The notes under the pieces: generated by a model
Database searches by the model: none
Told to the model about the DNA's origin: nothing
The model's input: the letters and a program-made list of their open reading frames with translations, nothing else
Shown here: positions 25,372-34,643 of the stretch, piece after piece
Layout of the letters: every line of letters starts with the position of its first letter
Numbering within the stretch: position 1 is the first letter of the stretch
Program-made: the position numbers and the translations under genes
NCBI RefSeq assembly: GCF_021216675.1
Contig: NZ_CP086120.1
Coordinates: forward strand, 2,896,501 to 2,960,500
DNA: 64,000 nt
Origin: Streptomyces gobiensis
GTDB lineage: Bacteria > Actinomycetota > Actinomycetes > Streptomycetales > Streptomycetaceae
Reading direction: 5' to 3'

Positions 25372-25383
25372 TACCGACGGGTA
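25372..25383. promoter_or_regulatory. TACC-GACG-GGTA operator-like site upstream of fadE
   Basis: The half-palindrome TACCGACGGGTA lies 74 bases upstream of the acyl-CoA dehydrogenase start, inside a rare AT-rich patch (TTGATTCTTATTACC). Its symmetry and position suit a TetR/FadR-type fatty-acid regulator. The identification is only positional. Confidence 0.4.
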
Positions 25384-25456
25384 GCATGATGGCGACTACT
25401 GACTGGTATGCAATCTGGAGGAGTCCTCCCTCCCCGTCCTTACGGAGCCTGTCGCC

Positions 25457-27283
25457 ATGGGGCACTACAAGTCGAATCTCCGCGACATCGAGTTCAACCT
25501 GTTCGAGGTCCTCGGGCGCGACTCGGTGTACGGCACCGGCCCGTTCGCGGAGATGGACATCGAGACCGCCAAGAGCGTGCTCTCTGAGATCGCACGTCTC
25601 TCTGAGAATGAGCTGGCCGCGTCCTTCGAGGACGCCGACCGCAATCCTCCGGTCTTCGACCCGGAGACCAACACCGCACCGGTGCCGGACTCCTTCAAGA
25701 AGAGCTACCAGGCGTACATGGACGCCGAGTGGTGGCGGCTGGGCATCCCGGAGGCGCTCGGCGGCACCGCCGCGCCGCGCTCCCTGCTGTGGGCCTTCGC
25801 CGAGACCATCCTGGGCTCCAACCCGGCCGTGTGGATGTACGCCTCCGGCCCGGCCTTCGCCGGTGTCCTCTACGAGGAGGGCACCGAGGATCAGTACAAG
25901 ATCGCCCAGCTGATGGTGGACAAGCAGTGGGGCTCCACCATGGTGCTGACTGAGCCGGACGCGGGCTCCGACGTCGGCGCGGGCCGCACCAAGGCCGTCA
26001 AGCAGGAGGACGGCTCCTGGCACATCGAGGGCGTGAAGCGCTTCATCACCTCCGGTGAGCACGACATGTCCGAGAACATCGTGCACTTCGTCCTCGCCCG
26101 CCCCGAGGGCCACGGCCCCGGCACCAAGGGCCTCTCCCTCTTCATCGTGCCGAAGTACGACTTCGACTGGGAGACCGGCGAGCTCGGCGAGCGCAACGGC
26201 GTCTACGCCACCAACGTCGAGCACAAGATGGGCCTCAAGGCCTCCAACACCTGTGAGATGACCTTCGGCGCCAACGCCCCGGCCAAGGGCTGGCTGCTCG
26301 GCGAGAAGCACGACGGCATCCGCCAGATGTTCAAGATCATCGAGTTCGCCCGGATGATGGTCGGTACGAAGGCCATCGCGACCCTCTCGACCGGCTACCT
26401 CAACGCCCTGGAGTACGCCAAGGAACGGGTGCAGGGCGCCGACCTGGCGCAGTTCACCGACAAGACCGCGCCGCGCGTCACCATCACCCACCACCCCGAT
26501 GTACGCCGCTCGCTGATGACGCAGAAGGCGTACGCCGAGGGCATGCGCGCCCTGGTCCTCTACACCGCTTCCATCCAGGACGAGATCCTGATCAAGGAAG
26601 CCGCGGGTGAGGACGCCTCGGCGGCGATCCGCCTCAACGACCTGCTCCTGCCGATCGTCAAGGGCTACGGCTCCGAGAGGTCCTATGAGCAGCTGGCGCA
26701 GTCGCTGCAGACCCTCGGTGGCTCCGGGTACCTCCAGGAGTACCCGGTCGAGCAGTACATCCGGGACGCCAAGATCGACACCCTCTATGAGGGCACCACG
26801 GCGATCCAGGGCCAGGACTACTTCTTCCGGAAGGTCGTCCGGGACCAGGGCCAGGCGCTGACCGCCCTCTCCGAGGACATCAAGAAGTTCCTCGCCGAGG
26901 CGCACGGCGGCGAGGAGCTCGCCCAGGCCCGCGAGCAGCTTTCCCAGGCCGCCGTGGATCTCGAGGCGATCGTCGGCGCCATGCTGACCGACCTCGCGGC
27001 CACCGAGAAGGACGTCAAGTCCATCTACAAGGTCGGTCTGAACACCACCCGCTTCCTGATGGCCTCCGGCGATGTCGTCATCGGCTATCTGCTGCTCAAG
27101 GGCGCGGCGGTCGCGGCCGACAAGCTGCCGGGCGCCTCCGCCAAGGACAAGCCGTTCTACACGGGCAAGATCGCGGCGGCGAAGTTCTTCGCGGCCAACG
27201 TCCTGCCGGGCGTCGCCGTGCAGCGGCAGCTCGCCGAGGCCATCGACCTGTCCATCATGGAGCTGGACGAAGAGGCCTTCTGA
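25457..27283 (+). CDS. fadE: long-chain acyl-CoA dehydrogenase
   Basis: A protein of 608 residues, longer than the usual ~380-residue acyl-CoA dehydrogenases. It has the FadE5-like layout: N-domain ([20 protein letters not shown]), middle beta domain ([36 protein letters not shown]), C-domain with FAD/base region ([20 protein letters not shown], Tyr-Glu-Gly-Thr [11 protein letters not shown]) and an extra ~130-residue helical extension. The FAD enzyme dehydrogenates acyl-CoA in beta-oxidation. It stands alone, followed by a strong terminator. Confidence 0.95.
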   Translation: MGHYKSNLRDIEFNLFEVLGRDSVYGTGPFAEMDIETAKSVLSEIARLSENELAASFEDADRNPPVFDPETNTAPVPDSFKKSYQAYMDAEWWRLGIPEALGGTAAPRSLLWAFAETILGSNPAVWMYASGPAFAGVLYEEGTEDQYKIAQLMVDKQWGSTMVLTEPDAGSDVGAGRTKAVKQEDGSWHIEGVKRFITSGEHDMSENIVHFVLARPEGHGPGTKGLSLFIVPKYDFDWETGELGERNGVYATNVEHKMGLKASNTCEMTFGANAPAKGWLLGEKHDGIRQMFKIIEFARMMVGTKAIATLSTGYLNALEYAKERVQGADLAQFTDKTAPRVTITHHPDVRRSLMTQKAYAEGMRALVLYTASIQDEILIKEAAGEDASAAIRLNDLLLPIVKGYGSERSYEQLAQSLQTLGGSGYLQEYPVEQYIRDAKIDTLYEGTTAIQGQDYFFRKVVRDQGQALTALSEDIKKFLAEAHGGEELAQAREQLSQAAVDLEAIVGAMLTDLAATEKDVKSIYKVGLNTTRFLMASGDVVIGYLLLKGAAVAADKLPGASAKDKPFYTGKIAAAKFFAANVLPGVAVQRQLAEAIDLSIMELDEEAF

Positions 27284-27304
27284 GACAGCGTCCCAAGCAC
27301 GCGT

Positions 27305-27339
27305 GAGGTCCCGCTCCCGGTCGGGGGGAGCGGGACCTC
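27305..27339 (+). terminator. 14-bp hairpin terminator after fadE
   Basis: Perfect arms 27305-27318 and 27326-27339 (GAGGTCCCGCTCCC / GGGAGCGGGACCTC) with loop GGTCGGG, 22 bases after the fadE stop. Confidence 0.85.
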
Positions 27340-27424
27340 GCCGTGTCCGTAAGGGCCCCGTACGGGGCGAGAGCAGCCGTCAGCTGGCCGGGGGCCGTCG
27401 CTGAGGGTCCGTATCCTGGACGGT

Positions 27425-28711
27425 ATGGCTGCGTTCCCCTCCTTCGACCGGTCCCACACCGACGACCTCCTGGCCTTCCTCGCGGCCTCTCCCACGCCGT
27501 ATCACGCGGTGACGAGCGCCGCCGAGCGGCTGGAGAAGGCCGGTTTCCGGGAGGTCTCGGAGACCGCCCGGTGGGACGCGTCGACCGGCGGCAAGTATGT
27601 GCTGCGCGGTGGCGCGATCATCGCGTGGTACGTGCCGGAGGAAGCGGCAGCGGCCACGCCGTACCGGATCGTCGGGGCGCACACCGACTCACCGAATCTA
27701 CGGGTGAAGCCGTCCCCCGACACCGGCTCGCACGGCTGGCGGCAGCTCGCCGTGGAGATCTACGGCGGCACCCTGCTCAACACCTGGCTGGACCGGGACC
27801 TGGGGCTCGCCGGACGGCTCTCTCTGCGGGACGGGTCCGCCCGGCTGGTGAACATCGACCGGCCGCTGCTGCGCGTACCGCAGCTCGCCATCCATCTTGA
27901 CCGGCAGGTCAATGAGGGGCTGAAGCTGGACCGGCAGCGCCATATGAATCCCATCTGGGGCATCGGCGACCCGCGGGAGGGCGATCTGATCGCCTTTCTC
28001 GCCGAGGAGGCCGGGACCCCGGCCGGGGATGTCATCGGCTGGGATCTGATGACGCACAGCGTCGAACCGCCCGCCTATCTGGGCCGCGACCGGGAGCTGA
28101 TCGCCGGGCCGCGTCTGGACAACCTGCTGTCCGTGCACGCCGGTACGGCCGCGCTGGCGGAGGTCGCCGGTCAGGACCTCCCGTATATCCCGGTGCTGGC
28201 CGCGTTCGACCACGAGGAGAACGGCAGCCAGTCCGATACCGGCGCCGACGGCCCGCTGCTCGGCAATGTGCTGGAACGCTCCGTCTTCGCGCGGGGCGGT
28301 TCCTACGAGGACCGGGCGCGAGCGTACGCGGGTACGGTCTGCCTCTCCTCCGATACGGGCCACGCCGTGCACCCCAACTACGCCGACCGTCACGACCCCA
28401 CCCACCACCCGATGCCGAACGGCGGCCCGATCCTCAAGGTCAACGTCAACCAGCGTTACGCCACCGACGGCACCGGGCGCGGGACCTTCGCCGCTGCCTG
28501 CGAGAAGGCCGGGGTGCCATGGCAGAGCTTCGTCTCCAACAACGCGATGCCCTGTGGCACCACGATCGGTCCCATCACGGCGGCCCGGCACGGGATTTCG
28601 ACCGTTGACATCGGGGTGGCCATTCTGTCGATGCACTCGGCGCGGGAGCTGGCCGGTGCGGATGACCCACATCTGCTGACGAGTGCGCTGACGGCGTTTC
28701 TGCGGGGGTGA
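27425..28711 (+). CDS. M18-family aminopeptidase
   Basis: A protein of 428 residues, the usual length for the family. Metal ligands and catalytic residues are visible in VGAHTDSPNLRVKP, LDNLLSVHAG, AFDHEENGSQSDTGADGPLL (acidic pair Glu-Glu) and SSDTGHAVHPNYADRHDP, with the final His in HSARELAGADD. These di-zinc enzymes remove N-terminal acidic or neutral residues from peptides in the cytosol. It is a single gene between two terminators. Confidence 0.95.
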   Translation: MAAFPSFDRSHTDDLLAFLAASPTPYHAVTSAAERLEKAGFREVSETARWDASTGGKYVLRGGAIIAWYVPEEAAAATPYRIVGAHTDSPNLRVKPSPDTGSHGWRQLAVEIYGGTLLNTWLDRDLGLAGRLSLRDGSARLVNIDRPLLRVPQLAIHLDRQVNEGLKLDRQRHMNPIWGIGDPREGDLIAFLAEEAGTPAGDVIGWDLMTHSVEPPAYLGRDRELIAGPRLDNLLSVHAGTAALAEVAGQDLPYIPVLAAFDHEENGSQSDTGADGPLLGNVLERSVFARGGSYEDRARAYAGTVCLSSDTGHAVHPNYADRHDPTHHPMPNGGPILKVNVNQRYATDGTGRGTFAAACEKAGVPWQSFVSNNAMPCGTTIGPITAARHGISTVDIGVAILSMHSARELAGADDPHLLTSALTAFLRG

Positions 28712-28739
28712 CCGACCGGAGCGATGGGCTCCGGTCCGC

Positions 28740-28839
28740 CGTTTCCTGTCGATGGGCTGTCAAATGTCCATGACACAACCGTGAAGATCACGTACGAGAG
28801 TGGTGCGCAACGGGGGAAACGGGGAGAACGGGGGAGCGG
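28740..28839 (+). ncRNA. possible small transcript between M18 gene and terminator
   Basis: The ~100 bases before the terminator at 28840 are comparatively AT-rich (CTGTCAAATGTCCATGACAC then AACCGTGAAGATC), contain no ORF, and end in a purine-rich stretch (AACGGGGGAAACGGGGAGAA). A promoter in the first half and a strong terminator at the end would define a short RNA of about 70-90 nt. This is speculative; it may simply be the 3' UTR of the aminopeptidase. Confidence 0.25.
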
Positions 28840-28871
28840 GGGCGGACCGGCAACGGTCCGCCCCTCTTTTT
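28840..28871 (+). terminator. intrinsic terminator with T-run
   Basis: Stem GGGCGGACCG / CGGTCCGCCC (28840-28849, 28854-28863) with GCAA tetraloop, followed by CTCTTTTT. This is the most canonical Rho-independent terminator in the window, and it separates the aminopeptidase from the convergent NHL gene. Confidence 0.92.
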
Positions 28872-28908
28872 ACGTCCAAGAAGCGCTGAGGCGCTGAACC
28901 CTGCCCGG

Positions 28909-30717
28909 TCAGCCCGCGTCCATCCCCGCCAGCACCAGCGGCAGCCTCTTCGCGCCGCTGTCCGTCACCCGTACCGGGACGCCCCAGTCCTGCTGGTGGA
29001 CATGGCAGGCCGGGTACTCGTTTGACGGATCGTCATCGCAGGACGCGGCCATCGCGGAGACATGCAGCACGCCCTCGGGTATGCCCGGGGCGAGGGTCAG
29101 CTCGCGGGACAGTTCTGTGGCCGGGCCCGCGCCTTCGGCCAGCAGTTCCGGTGGGGTGGCGCTGACCAGGAGACGGGTGGAGGGGCCATACCTGGTGTCG
29201 AGCTTCTGGCCCGGCGGGGGCTGGAAGATCACGTCCAGCTGGAGGGTGCCGGGTGCCACATCGGTCGCCGCCCGTTGGGTGCGGTGGGCCACCGACTCCA
29301 CCTGGACCGCCTCCTCGGGGAGGCGAAGGCGGGTGAGGCGGTGGCGGGCGGACTCCACGACGACGATGTCCTGGTCGGCCAGCACCGCGTCGGAGGGCTC
29401 CCGCAGATCCGTGGCGAGCGTGGTGACCTCACCGGTCGCCGGGTCGAAGCGGCGCAGGGCGTGGTTGTACGTATCGGAGATCGCCACCGAGCCGTCGGGC
29501 AGGGCGGTGACCCCCAGGGGGTGCTGGAGCAGCGCCCGGTCGGCGGCACCATCGCGGTGGCCGAAGTCGAAGAGGCCGGTGCCGACGGCCGTATGGACGA
29601 CGAGGTCGCCGTCGACCCAGCGCACCGCCGAGGTCTCCGAGTCGGCGATCCACAGCCGGTCCCCGGTGGCGGCGAGCCCGGAGGGCTGGGCGAACCAGGC
29701 CTCGGTGGCCGGGCCGTCGACCAGGCCCTCGTTCGTCGTACCAGCCGCGACGGCGACCGTGCCGTCGGCGGGGTCGTAGGTCCACAGCTGGTGGACACCG
29801 GCCATCGCGATCCACAGCCGGTCCGCGAACCAGGCCACATCCCAGGGGGAGGAGAGGGCCACCTCCCGGGCGGGCCCGGAGGTGGGCGAGCCCTGCCACC
29901 ACTGCTGGCCGGTCCCGGCGATCGTACGGACCTCACCGCTGGCCGGGTCGTACGTACGCAGCGCGTGGTTGACGGTGTCCGCGACCACCACGGTCTTGTC
30001 CGGCAGCAGAGCGAGCCCCTGCGGTTCGCTGAACTGGGCCTTCTCCGCAGGGCCATCGGTGAGGCCACGCACCCCGGTGCCCACCCGCCGCAGCACCGTC
30101 TCCCCGTCCGCCGCCAGCTCCACCAGCGCGTGCCGGGTGGAGTCGGAAACCAGGAAGGTGCCGCCGGGCAGCAGCAGTGCCTTGCCGGGGAAGCGGAGGT
30201 CCGTCGCGACCGGCTCCGGGGGTACGTACGGACCGTCCCCGCGCCGCAGGGTGCCCTTGGCGGCGTGCTCGGCTGTCAGCTCCTCCACCAGCGCCGCGAT
30301 GGCGTGCGCATGCCCCTCACCGGCGTGCTGGGCGACGACATACCCCTCCGGGTCGATCACGACCAGCGTCGGCCAGGCCCGTACGGCGTACTGCTTCCAG
30401 GTGGCCAGCGTGGGGTCGTCAAGGACCGGGTGGTGCACCTCATAGCGCTCGACGGCGTCGATGACCGACTGGTGCTCGGCCTCATGCGCGAACTTCGGCG
30501 AATGGACGCCGATGATCACCACGGTGTCGCGGTGCTTGTCCTCTAGCTCTCGCAGCTCGTCCAGAACATGCAGACAGTTCACACAGCAGAAGGTCCAGAA
30601 GTCCAGGATGACAATGCGTCCTCGCAGGTCAGCGAGGGTGAGATCGGTACCGCCGGTGTTGAGCCAGCCGCCCTCGCCGATCAGCTCGGGGGCCCGGACG
30701 CGCGCACGTGAAGCCAT
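28909..30717 (-). CDS. thioredoxin-like protein with NHL beta-propeller
   Basis: A protein of 602 residues from the ATG at 30717. Residues ~10-150 are a thioredoxin/TlpA-like domain with the CxxC-type sequence FWTFCCVNCLHVLDEL. Residues ~170-490 are NHL repeats (FSEPQGLALLPDKTVVVADT, QHPLGVTALPDGSVAISDTY). A beta-rich C-terminal domain follows. No signal peptide is seen, so it is cytosolic. The same architecture exists in NHLRC2 of animals. The bacterial role is probably redox-related but unproven. The neighbour is a nitrilase-type amidase on the same strand 54 bases upstream. Confidence 0.92.
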   Translation of the reverse strand: MASRARVRAPELIGEGGWLNTGGTDLTLADLRGRIVILDFWTFCCVNCLHVLDELRELEDKHRDTVVIIGVHSPKFAHEAEHQSVIDAVERYEVHHPVLDDPTLATWKQYAVRAWPTLVVIDPEGYVVAQHAGEGHAHAIAALVEELTAEHAAKGTLRRGDGPYVPPEPVATDLRFPGKALLLPGGTFLVSDSTRHALVELAADGETVLRRVGTGVRGLTDGPAEKAQFSEPQGLALLPDKTVVVADTVNHALRTYDPASGEVRTIAGTGQQWWQGSPTSGPAREVALSSPWDVAWFADRLWIAMAGVHQLWTYDPADGTVAVAAGTTNEGLVDGPATEAWFAQPSGLAATGDRLWIADSETSAVRWVDGDLVVHTAVGTGLFDFGHRDGAADRALLQHPLGVTALPDGSVAISDTYNHALRRFDPATGEVTTLATDLREPSDAVLADQDIVVVESARHRLTRLRLPEEAVQVESVAHRTQRAATDVAPGTLQLDVIFQPPPGQKLDTRYGPSTRLLVSATPPELLAEGAGPATELSRELTLAPGIPEGVLHVSAMAASCDDDPSNEYPACHVHQQDWGVPVRVTDSGAKRLPLVLAGMDAG

Positions 30718-30771
30718 GGCCCCAGTCAATCAGGCACCCAGCGGCGGGTGGGCGCCCTGGGGGTGCTCTGC

Positions 30772-31566
30772 CTACAGCACCCTGTCCTTCAGGGCGGGGA
30801 AGTCCTCGCGGACCTTTGCCACCTGCGCCGGATCGAACTCGGCGGTGATCACCTGCTCCGTCGCGTCCGGTGCCTCGGCCAGCATCTCGCCCCAGGGGTC
30901 GATGATCGCGCTGCGGCCCGCCTGCGGTACCCCGGCGTGGGTGCCCGCGGTGCCGCAGGCCAGGACATAGCACTGGTTCTCGACCGCCCGGGCCCGGGCC
31001 AGCAGCGTCCAGTGCGCGGCGCGCTGGTCGGGCCAGCCCGCCGGGATGACCAGCAGCTGGGACCCCGCGTCGGTCAGTGCCCGGAAGAGCTCCGGGAAGC
31101 GCAGGTCGTAGCAGGTGGCCAGGCCCACCGTGAGCGCCGGGAGGCTGACGGTCACCGGTTCATCGCCGGCGGACATCAGGGTCACCTCGCCACGGTCAAA
31201 GCCAAAGCGGTGGATCTTCCGGTACGTACGGGCGAGTTCGCCGTCGGGTGAGAAGACCAGCGAGGTGTTGTACAGGGCGCCATCAGGGGCGCGTTCCACA
31301 ATGGACCCGGCGTGCAGCCATACCCGTGCATCACCTGCCGCCTGAGCCATCACCTCGGCGGTCGGCCCGGTCCGTACCGGCTCAGCTTCCGCCTCGAAGC
31401 GGTCGAACGCGAAGGCACCCACGGTCCAAAGCTCAGGCAGCACCACCAGGTCCGCTCCGGACTGATCACGTACGAACGAAGCGGCCCTGTCGCGGCGCGA
31501 ATTGACCGGCTCATCCGGGTCCACACCGATCTGGATCAGTGAAGCGCGCACCGTACCACCGTCCAT
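30772..31566 (-). CDS. carbon-nitrogen hydrolase (nitrilase superfamily amidase)
   Basis: A protein of 264 residues. The catalytic triad of the superfamily is present: Glu in VVLPELWTVG, Lys in TYRKIHRFGFDRGE, and Cys in GLATCYDLRFPELFRAL. The length and the LRFPELFR motif fit the omega-amidase/Nit2-like branch, which hydrolyses alpha-keto amides or deaminated glutathione. The ATG at 31566 may be replaced by a GTG five codons in. It is followed by the NHL-thioredoxin gene. Confidence 0.92.
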   Translation of the reverse strand: MDGGTVRASLIQIGVDPDEPVNSRRDRAASFVRDQSGADLVVLPELWTVGAFAFDRFEAEAEPVRTGPTAEVMAQAAGDARVWLHAGSIVERAPDGALYNTSLVFSPDGELARTYRKIHRFGFDRGEVTLMSAGDEPVTVSLPALTVGLATCYDLRFPELFRALTDAGSQLLVIPAGWPDQRAAHWTLLARARAVENQCYVLACGTAGTHAGVPQAGRSAIIDPWGEMLAEAPDATEQVITAEFDPAQVAKVREDFPALKDRVL

Positions 31567-31687
31567 GGATTCGAAGGGGTCAAACTGGGCCTACGATCGT
31601 CACCCAAAAGCACTGCCGGGGTGCCCGTGCGCAGACTAACTTGAGAGCACCCAGACCGCGAACGATCCGTACGCAATGAGGGGTCAC

Positions 31688-32512
31688 GTGACCGAGCACC
31701 CGAGCCTTCAGCCCTACGTTGACGCCTGGACGCACTCCATCGAAGCCATATCCGAGTTGGTGAACCCGCTCGTCGAGGGCGAGTGGAACCGGGCCACAGA
31801 GTGCCCGGGATGGTCGGTGCGGGACGTCGTCTCGCACATCATCGGTATCGAGTGCGAGCTTCTGGGCGATCCACGACCGATCCACTCCCTGCCGCGTGAT
31901 CTTCGCCATGTCGTCGATGAGACCAGCCGCCGGATGGAGGTCCAGGTCGATGTGCGGCGGCACCACACCGGCCCGGAGATGACCAGCGAGCTGGAGTACA
32001 CCATCATCCGCCGCTCACGGCAGCTGCGGAATGAGAAGCGGGCTCCGTCGGCCAGGATGATGACCCCGCTGGGCATGGAGCTCACCCTTGAACGCCTGCT
32101 GCAGCTGCGGGCCTTCGATGTCTGGGCCCATGAGCAGGATCTGCGCCGGGCGCTGGGCACGCCGGGCAACCTTGACTCACCGGGCGCGCTGATCGCCCGC
32201 GATGTGCTGGTGGCAGGGTTGCCAAAGGTGGTCGCCAAGAAGGCCTCGGCACCGGCGAATTCCGCGGTGGTCTTCGATGTGAGCGGGCCGGTGGAGTTCA
32301 TGCGGACGGTCCGGGTCGACCAGGGCGGCACGGCCACGGTCAACGGCAGCCCCTCGCTGGGCCCCGCGGTGACCTTCTCACTGGACTGGGAGACCTATGT
32401 CCGGCTGGCCTGCGGCCGGGTACGGCCGGACGCCGTGGCCGACAGGGTGAAGGTCGAGGGCGATACGGCGCTGGCCAAGGCGATTCTGGGCCACTTCGCG
32501 GTAACGCCGTAG
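31688..32512 (+). CDS. maleylpyruvate isomerase-family mycothiol-dependent enzyme
   Basis: A protein of 274 residues. The GTG at 31688 is preferred because GAGGGG precedes it; the ATG at 31676 lacks a site. The N-terminal DinB_2/MDMPI helical bundle (WTHSIEAISELVNPLVEGEW, CPGWSVRDVVSHIIGIECEL) carries the conserved His that binds the thiol cofactor metal. The C-terminal SCP2-like part ends WETYVRLACGR. Such enzymes use mycothiol for isomerisation or transferase chemistry in actinobacteria. The substrate is unknown. Confidence 0.9.
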   Translation: MTEHPSLQPYVDAWTHSIEAISELVNPLVEGEWNRATECPGWSVRDVVSHIIGIECELLGDPRPIHSLPRDLRHVVDETSRRMEVQVDVRRHHTGPEMTSELEYTIIRRSRQLRNEKRAPSARMMTPLGMELTLERLLQLRAFDVWAHEQDLRRALGTPGNLDSPGALIARDVLVAGLPKVVAKKASAPANSAVVFDVSGPVEFMRTVRVDQGGTATVNGSPSLGPAVTFSLDWETYVRLACGRVRPDAVADRVKVEGDTALAKAILGHFAVTP

Positions 32513-32543
32513 GGGCTTGCCCCGGGGATCGGGGAAAGGCCCG

Positions 32544-33854
32544 CTACGCCGGTACGTGGACCGCCTCCACACGGCTGGCGACGATACGTTCCCGTTCCCG
32601 GCGGTCCGCGCGCCCGCGCAGCCGCAGAATCTGGCTGACCCCAAGGGCCTGCAGCACAAAGACGCTGGCGAAGGCCACCCGGAAATTGTCCCCGGTGGCA
32701 TCGAGCAGCACACCAACGGCCAGCAGCGTCGTCATGGACGCGGTGAAGCCGCCCATATTGACGATCCCGGAGGCCGTCCCCTGCCGCTCCGGCGGGTTGG
32801 CCGGGCGGGCGAAGTCAAAGCCGACCATGGAGGCCGGGCCGCAGGCGCCCAGTACAGCGCACATCACCACCAGCGCCCACACCGGCGCCTGCCCCGGCCA
32901 GGCCAGCACAGCGCCCCAGACGACCGCGGTGGCCGCGACCGTGCCCAGCGCGATGGGGGCCCGCGCGCGATGGTGCCGGGCGATGATCTGGCCGTAGACC
33001 AGCCCGATCGCCATATTCGAGAGCACCACCACCGTCAGCAGCGTCCCGGCGTCGGCGAGTGTGAGTCCCTGCGCCTCGACGAGGAAGGGCAGTCCCCACA
33101 GCAGCAGAAAGACCATCGCCGGGAACTGGGTGGTGAAGTGCACCCACATGCCGAGCCGGGTGCCCGGCTCCCGCCAGGCGTCGGCGATCTGCCGTCGGAC
33201 GTACCCCCGCCCGGTGTGAACCGCCTGCCGGGGTCCGAACCCCTCGGGCTGATCCTTCAGGAACACCAGCACAAGGACGAGGATGAGAACGCCGCCCGCC
33301 GCGCTGCCGGCGAAGGTCGGTGTCCAGCCATATGTGTGCAGCACGCGGGCCAGCACCAGTGTGGTGACCAGATTTCCCGCCATCCCGATCAGCCCGGCGA
33401 TCTGCGCGATCAGCGGTCCGCGCTTCGCCGGGAACCAGCGGGCGCCCAGCCGCAGCACACTGATGAAGGTCATCGCGTCACCGCAGCCCAGCAGCGCCCG
33501 GCAGGCCAGCGCCATGGCGTAGGAGCTGGACAGCGCGAAGCCGAACTGTCCGAGGGTGAACAGCACGATGCCGAGGGTCAGCACCTTCTTGGTCCCCCAT
33601 CGGTCGACCAGCAGCCCGACCGGGATCTGCATCCCGGCGTAGACGAGCAGCTGGAGGATGGAGAAGGTGGACAGCGCGGAGGCGTTGATCCCGAAGCGGT
33701 CAGCGGCGTTGATCCCCGCCACGCCGAGGCTGGTCCGGTAGGTGATGGCGATGAAGTAGACCGCGACCCCGAGCCCCCACATGGCGATGGCGCGGCGGCC
33801 GCCCGGCGGGTCCCCGGGCAGCCGTATGTTCCCCCGTCCGCTGGGTCCGCTCAT
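32544..33854 (-). CDS. MFS transporter
   Basis: A protein of 436 residues with twelve predicted membrane helices. Family loops are visible (VGLLVDRWGTKKVLTLG between helices 2 and 3, RALLGCGDAMTFISVLRLGARWF for helix 4-5). Sequence context suggests an organic-anion or nitrate/nitrite-porter-like major facilitator, but the substrate is not clear. The start overlaps the stop of a GntR regulator gene (33851-33854), so regulator and transporter form a two-gene operon. Confidence 0.92.
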   Translation of the reverse strand: MSGPSGRGNIRLPGDPPGGRRAIAMWGLGVAVYFIAITYRTSLGVAGINAADRFGINASALSTFSILQLLVYAGMQIPVGLLVDRWGTKKVLTLGIVLFTLGQFGFALSSSYAMALACRALLGCGDAMTFISVLRLGARWFPAKRGPLIAQIAGLIGMAGNLVTTLVLARVLHTYGWTPTFAGSAAGGVLILVLVLVFLKDQPEGFGPRQAVHTGRGYVRRQIADAWREPGTRLGMWVHFTTQFPAMVFLLLWGLPFLVEAQGLTLADAGTLLTVVVLSNMAIGLVYGQIIARHHRARAPIALGTVAATAVVWGAVLAWPGQAPVWALVVMCAVLGACGPASMVGFDFARPANPPERQGTASGIVNMGGFTASMTTLLAVGVLLDATGDNFRVAFASVFVLQALGVSQILRLRGRADRRERERIVASRVEAVHVPA

Positions 33855-34525
33855 CGCCCAACGCCGCGCAGCAGCTCATGCACCGAGCTGACATGCCGGT
33901 GCACGGCATCGGCCGCGGCCTCGCGGTCCCCGGCCCGGATGGCCTCCAGGATCTCGGTGTGCTCGGCGATGTTCTTGGCGATCCGCTCGGGGTGGGCATG
34001 CATCACGGCCACCCCCATACGCAGCTGGCGGTCCCGGAGCTGGTCGTAGAGCCGGGAGAGAATCTCATTCCCGGTGCTCTTGACGATGGCCGCGTGGAAA
34101 CACCGGTCGGTGACCGCCACGTCCGCCAGCTCCCCGGCTTCGGCCTGGGCCCGCTGCTGCTCCAGCAGCTCCGTCAGCTGCTCGATCAGCGCGGCTGCGG
34201 CCGGGGCCGCCGGGGCCGCCGCCGCGTGCCGCGCGGCGTGTTCTTCGACGAGAAGCCGCGTCTCCACGACATCGGCGATCTCCCGCGTGGACACCGGAAG
34301 GACGAGCGCGCCCTTCTTGGGGTAGAGCTTGATCAGCCCTTCCACCTCAAGCCGGAGCAGCGCTTCCCGTACGGGCGTCCGGGACACCCCCACGGCCTCG
34401 GCCAGCTCGCCCTCGGTGAGCAGCGCCCCGCCCTCAAAGTGCCGCTCCAGCAGGGCCTGCTTGACATATCCGTAGACACGCTCGGCGGCGGGCGGCTGCT
34501 TGGCGGGGGCGGCGGGAGAGGTCAT
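33851..34525 (-). CDS. GntR-family (FadR-type, FCD) regulator
   Basis: A protein of 224 residues from the ATG at 34525, with AAGG seven bases upstream. The N-terminal wHTH (ALLERHFEGGALLTEGELAE, AVGVSRTPVREALLRLEVEG) precedes an FCD ligand-binding domain with metal-type residues (DRCFHAAIVKSTGN, EHTEILEAIRAGD). It is translationally coupled to the MFS gene, so it probably controls uptake or export of its own effector. The leader contains the AT-rich GTTGTATCTAAGG, perhaps its own operator. Confidence 0.92.
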   Translation of the reverse strand: MTSPAAPAKQPPAAERVYGYVKQALLERHFEGGALLTEGELAEAVGVSRTPVREALLRLEVEGLIKLYPKKGALVLPVSTREIADVVETRLLVEEHAARHAAAAPAAPAAAALIEQLTELLEQQRAQAEAGELADVAVTDRCFHAAIVKSTGNEILSRLYDQLRDRQLRMGVAVMHAHPERIAKNIAEHTEILEAIRAGDREAAADAVHRHVSSVHELLRGVGR

Positions 34526-34576
34526 GCGCACACCTTAGATACAACAGGTATGCGTATGAAATCGGTTTCCGCCATG

Positions 34577-34607
34577 CGGACGGCCGGACGGCCGGACGGC
34601 CGGACGG
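34577..34607. repeat. GGACGGCC tandem 8-mer repeat
   Basis: The unit GGACGGCC is repeated almost perfectly about four times in the gap between the GntR gene and the end of the kinase gene. It is simple-sequence DNA without evident function. Confidence 0.6.
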
Positions 34608-34643
34608 TAGGACAGCGGGATGCCGACGCCCGAGGCGAGGTAG

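Noticed and set aside
25340..26905. Minus-strand frame of 521 codons opposite fadE
   Set aside because: Complement of a clear acyl-CoA dehydrogenase; the translation is rich in Gly/Leu/Val/Asp and has no domain.
32517..34049. Plus-strand frame of 510 codons opposite MFS/GntR
   Set aside because: Gln/Arg/Gly-rich shadow of two well-supported genes.
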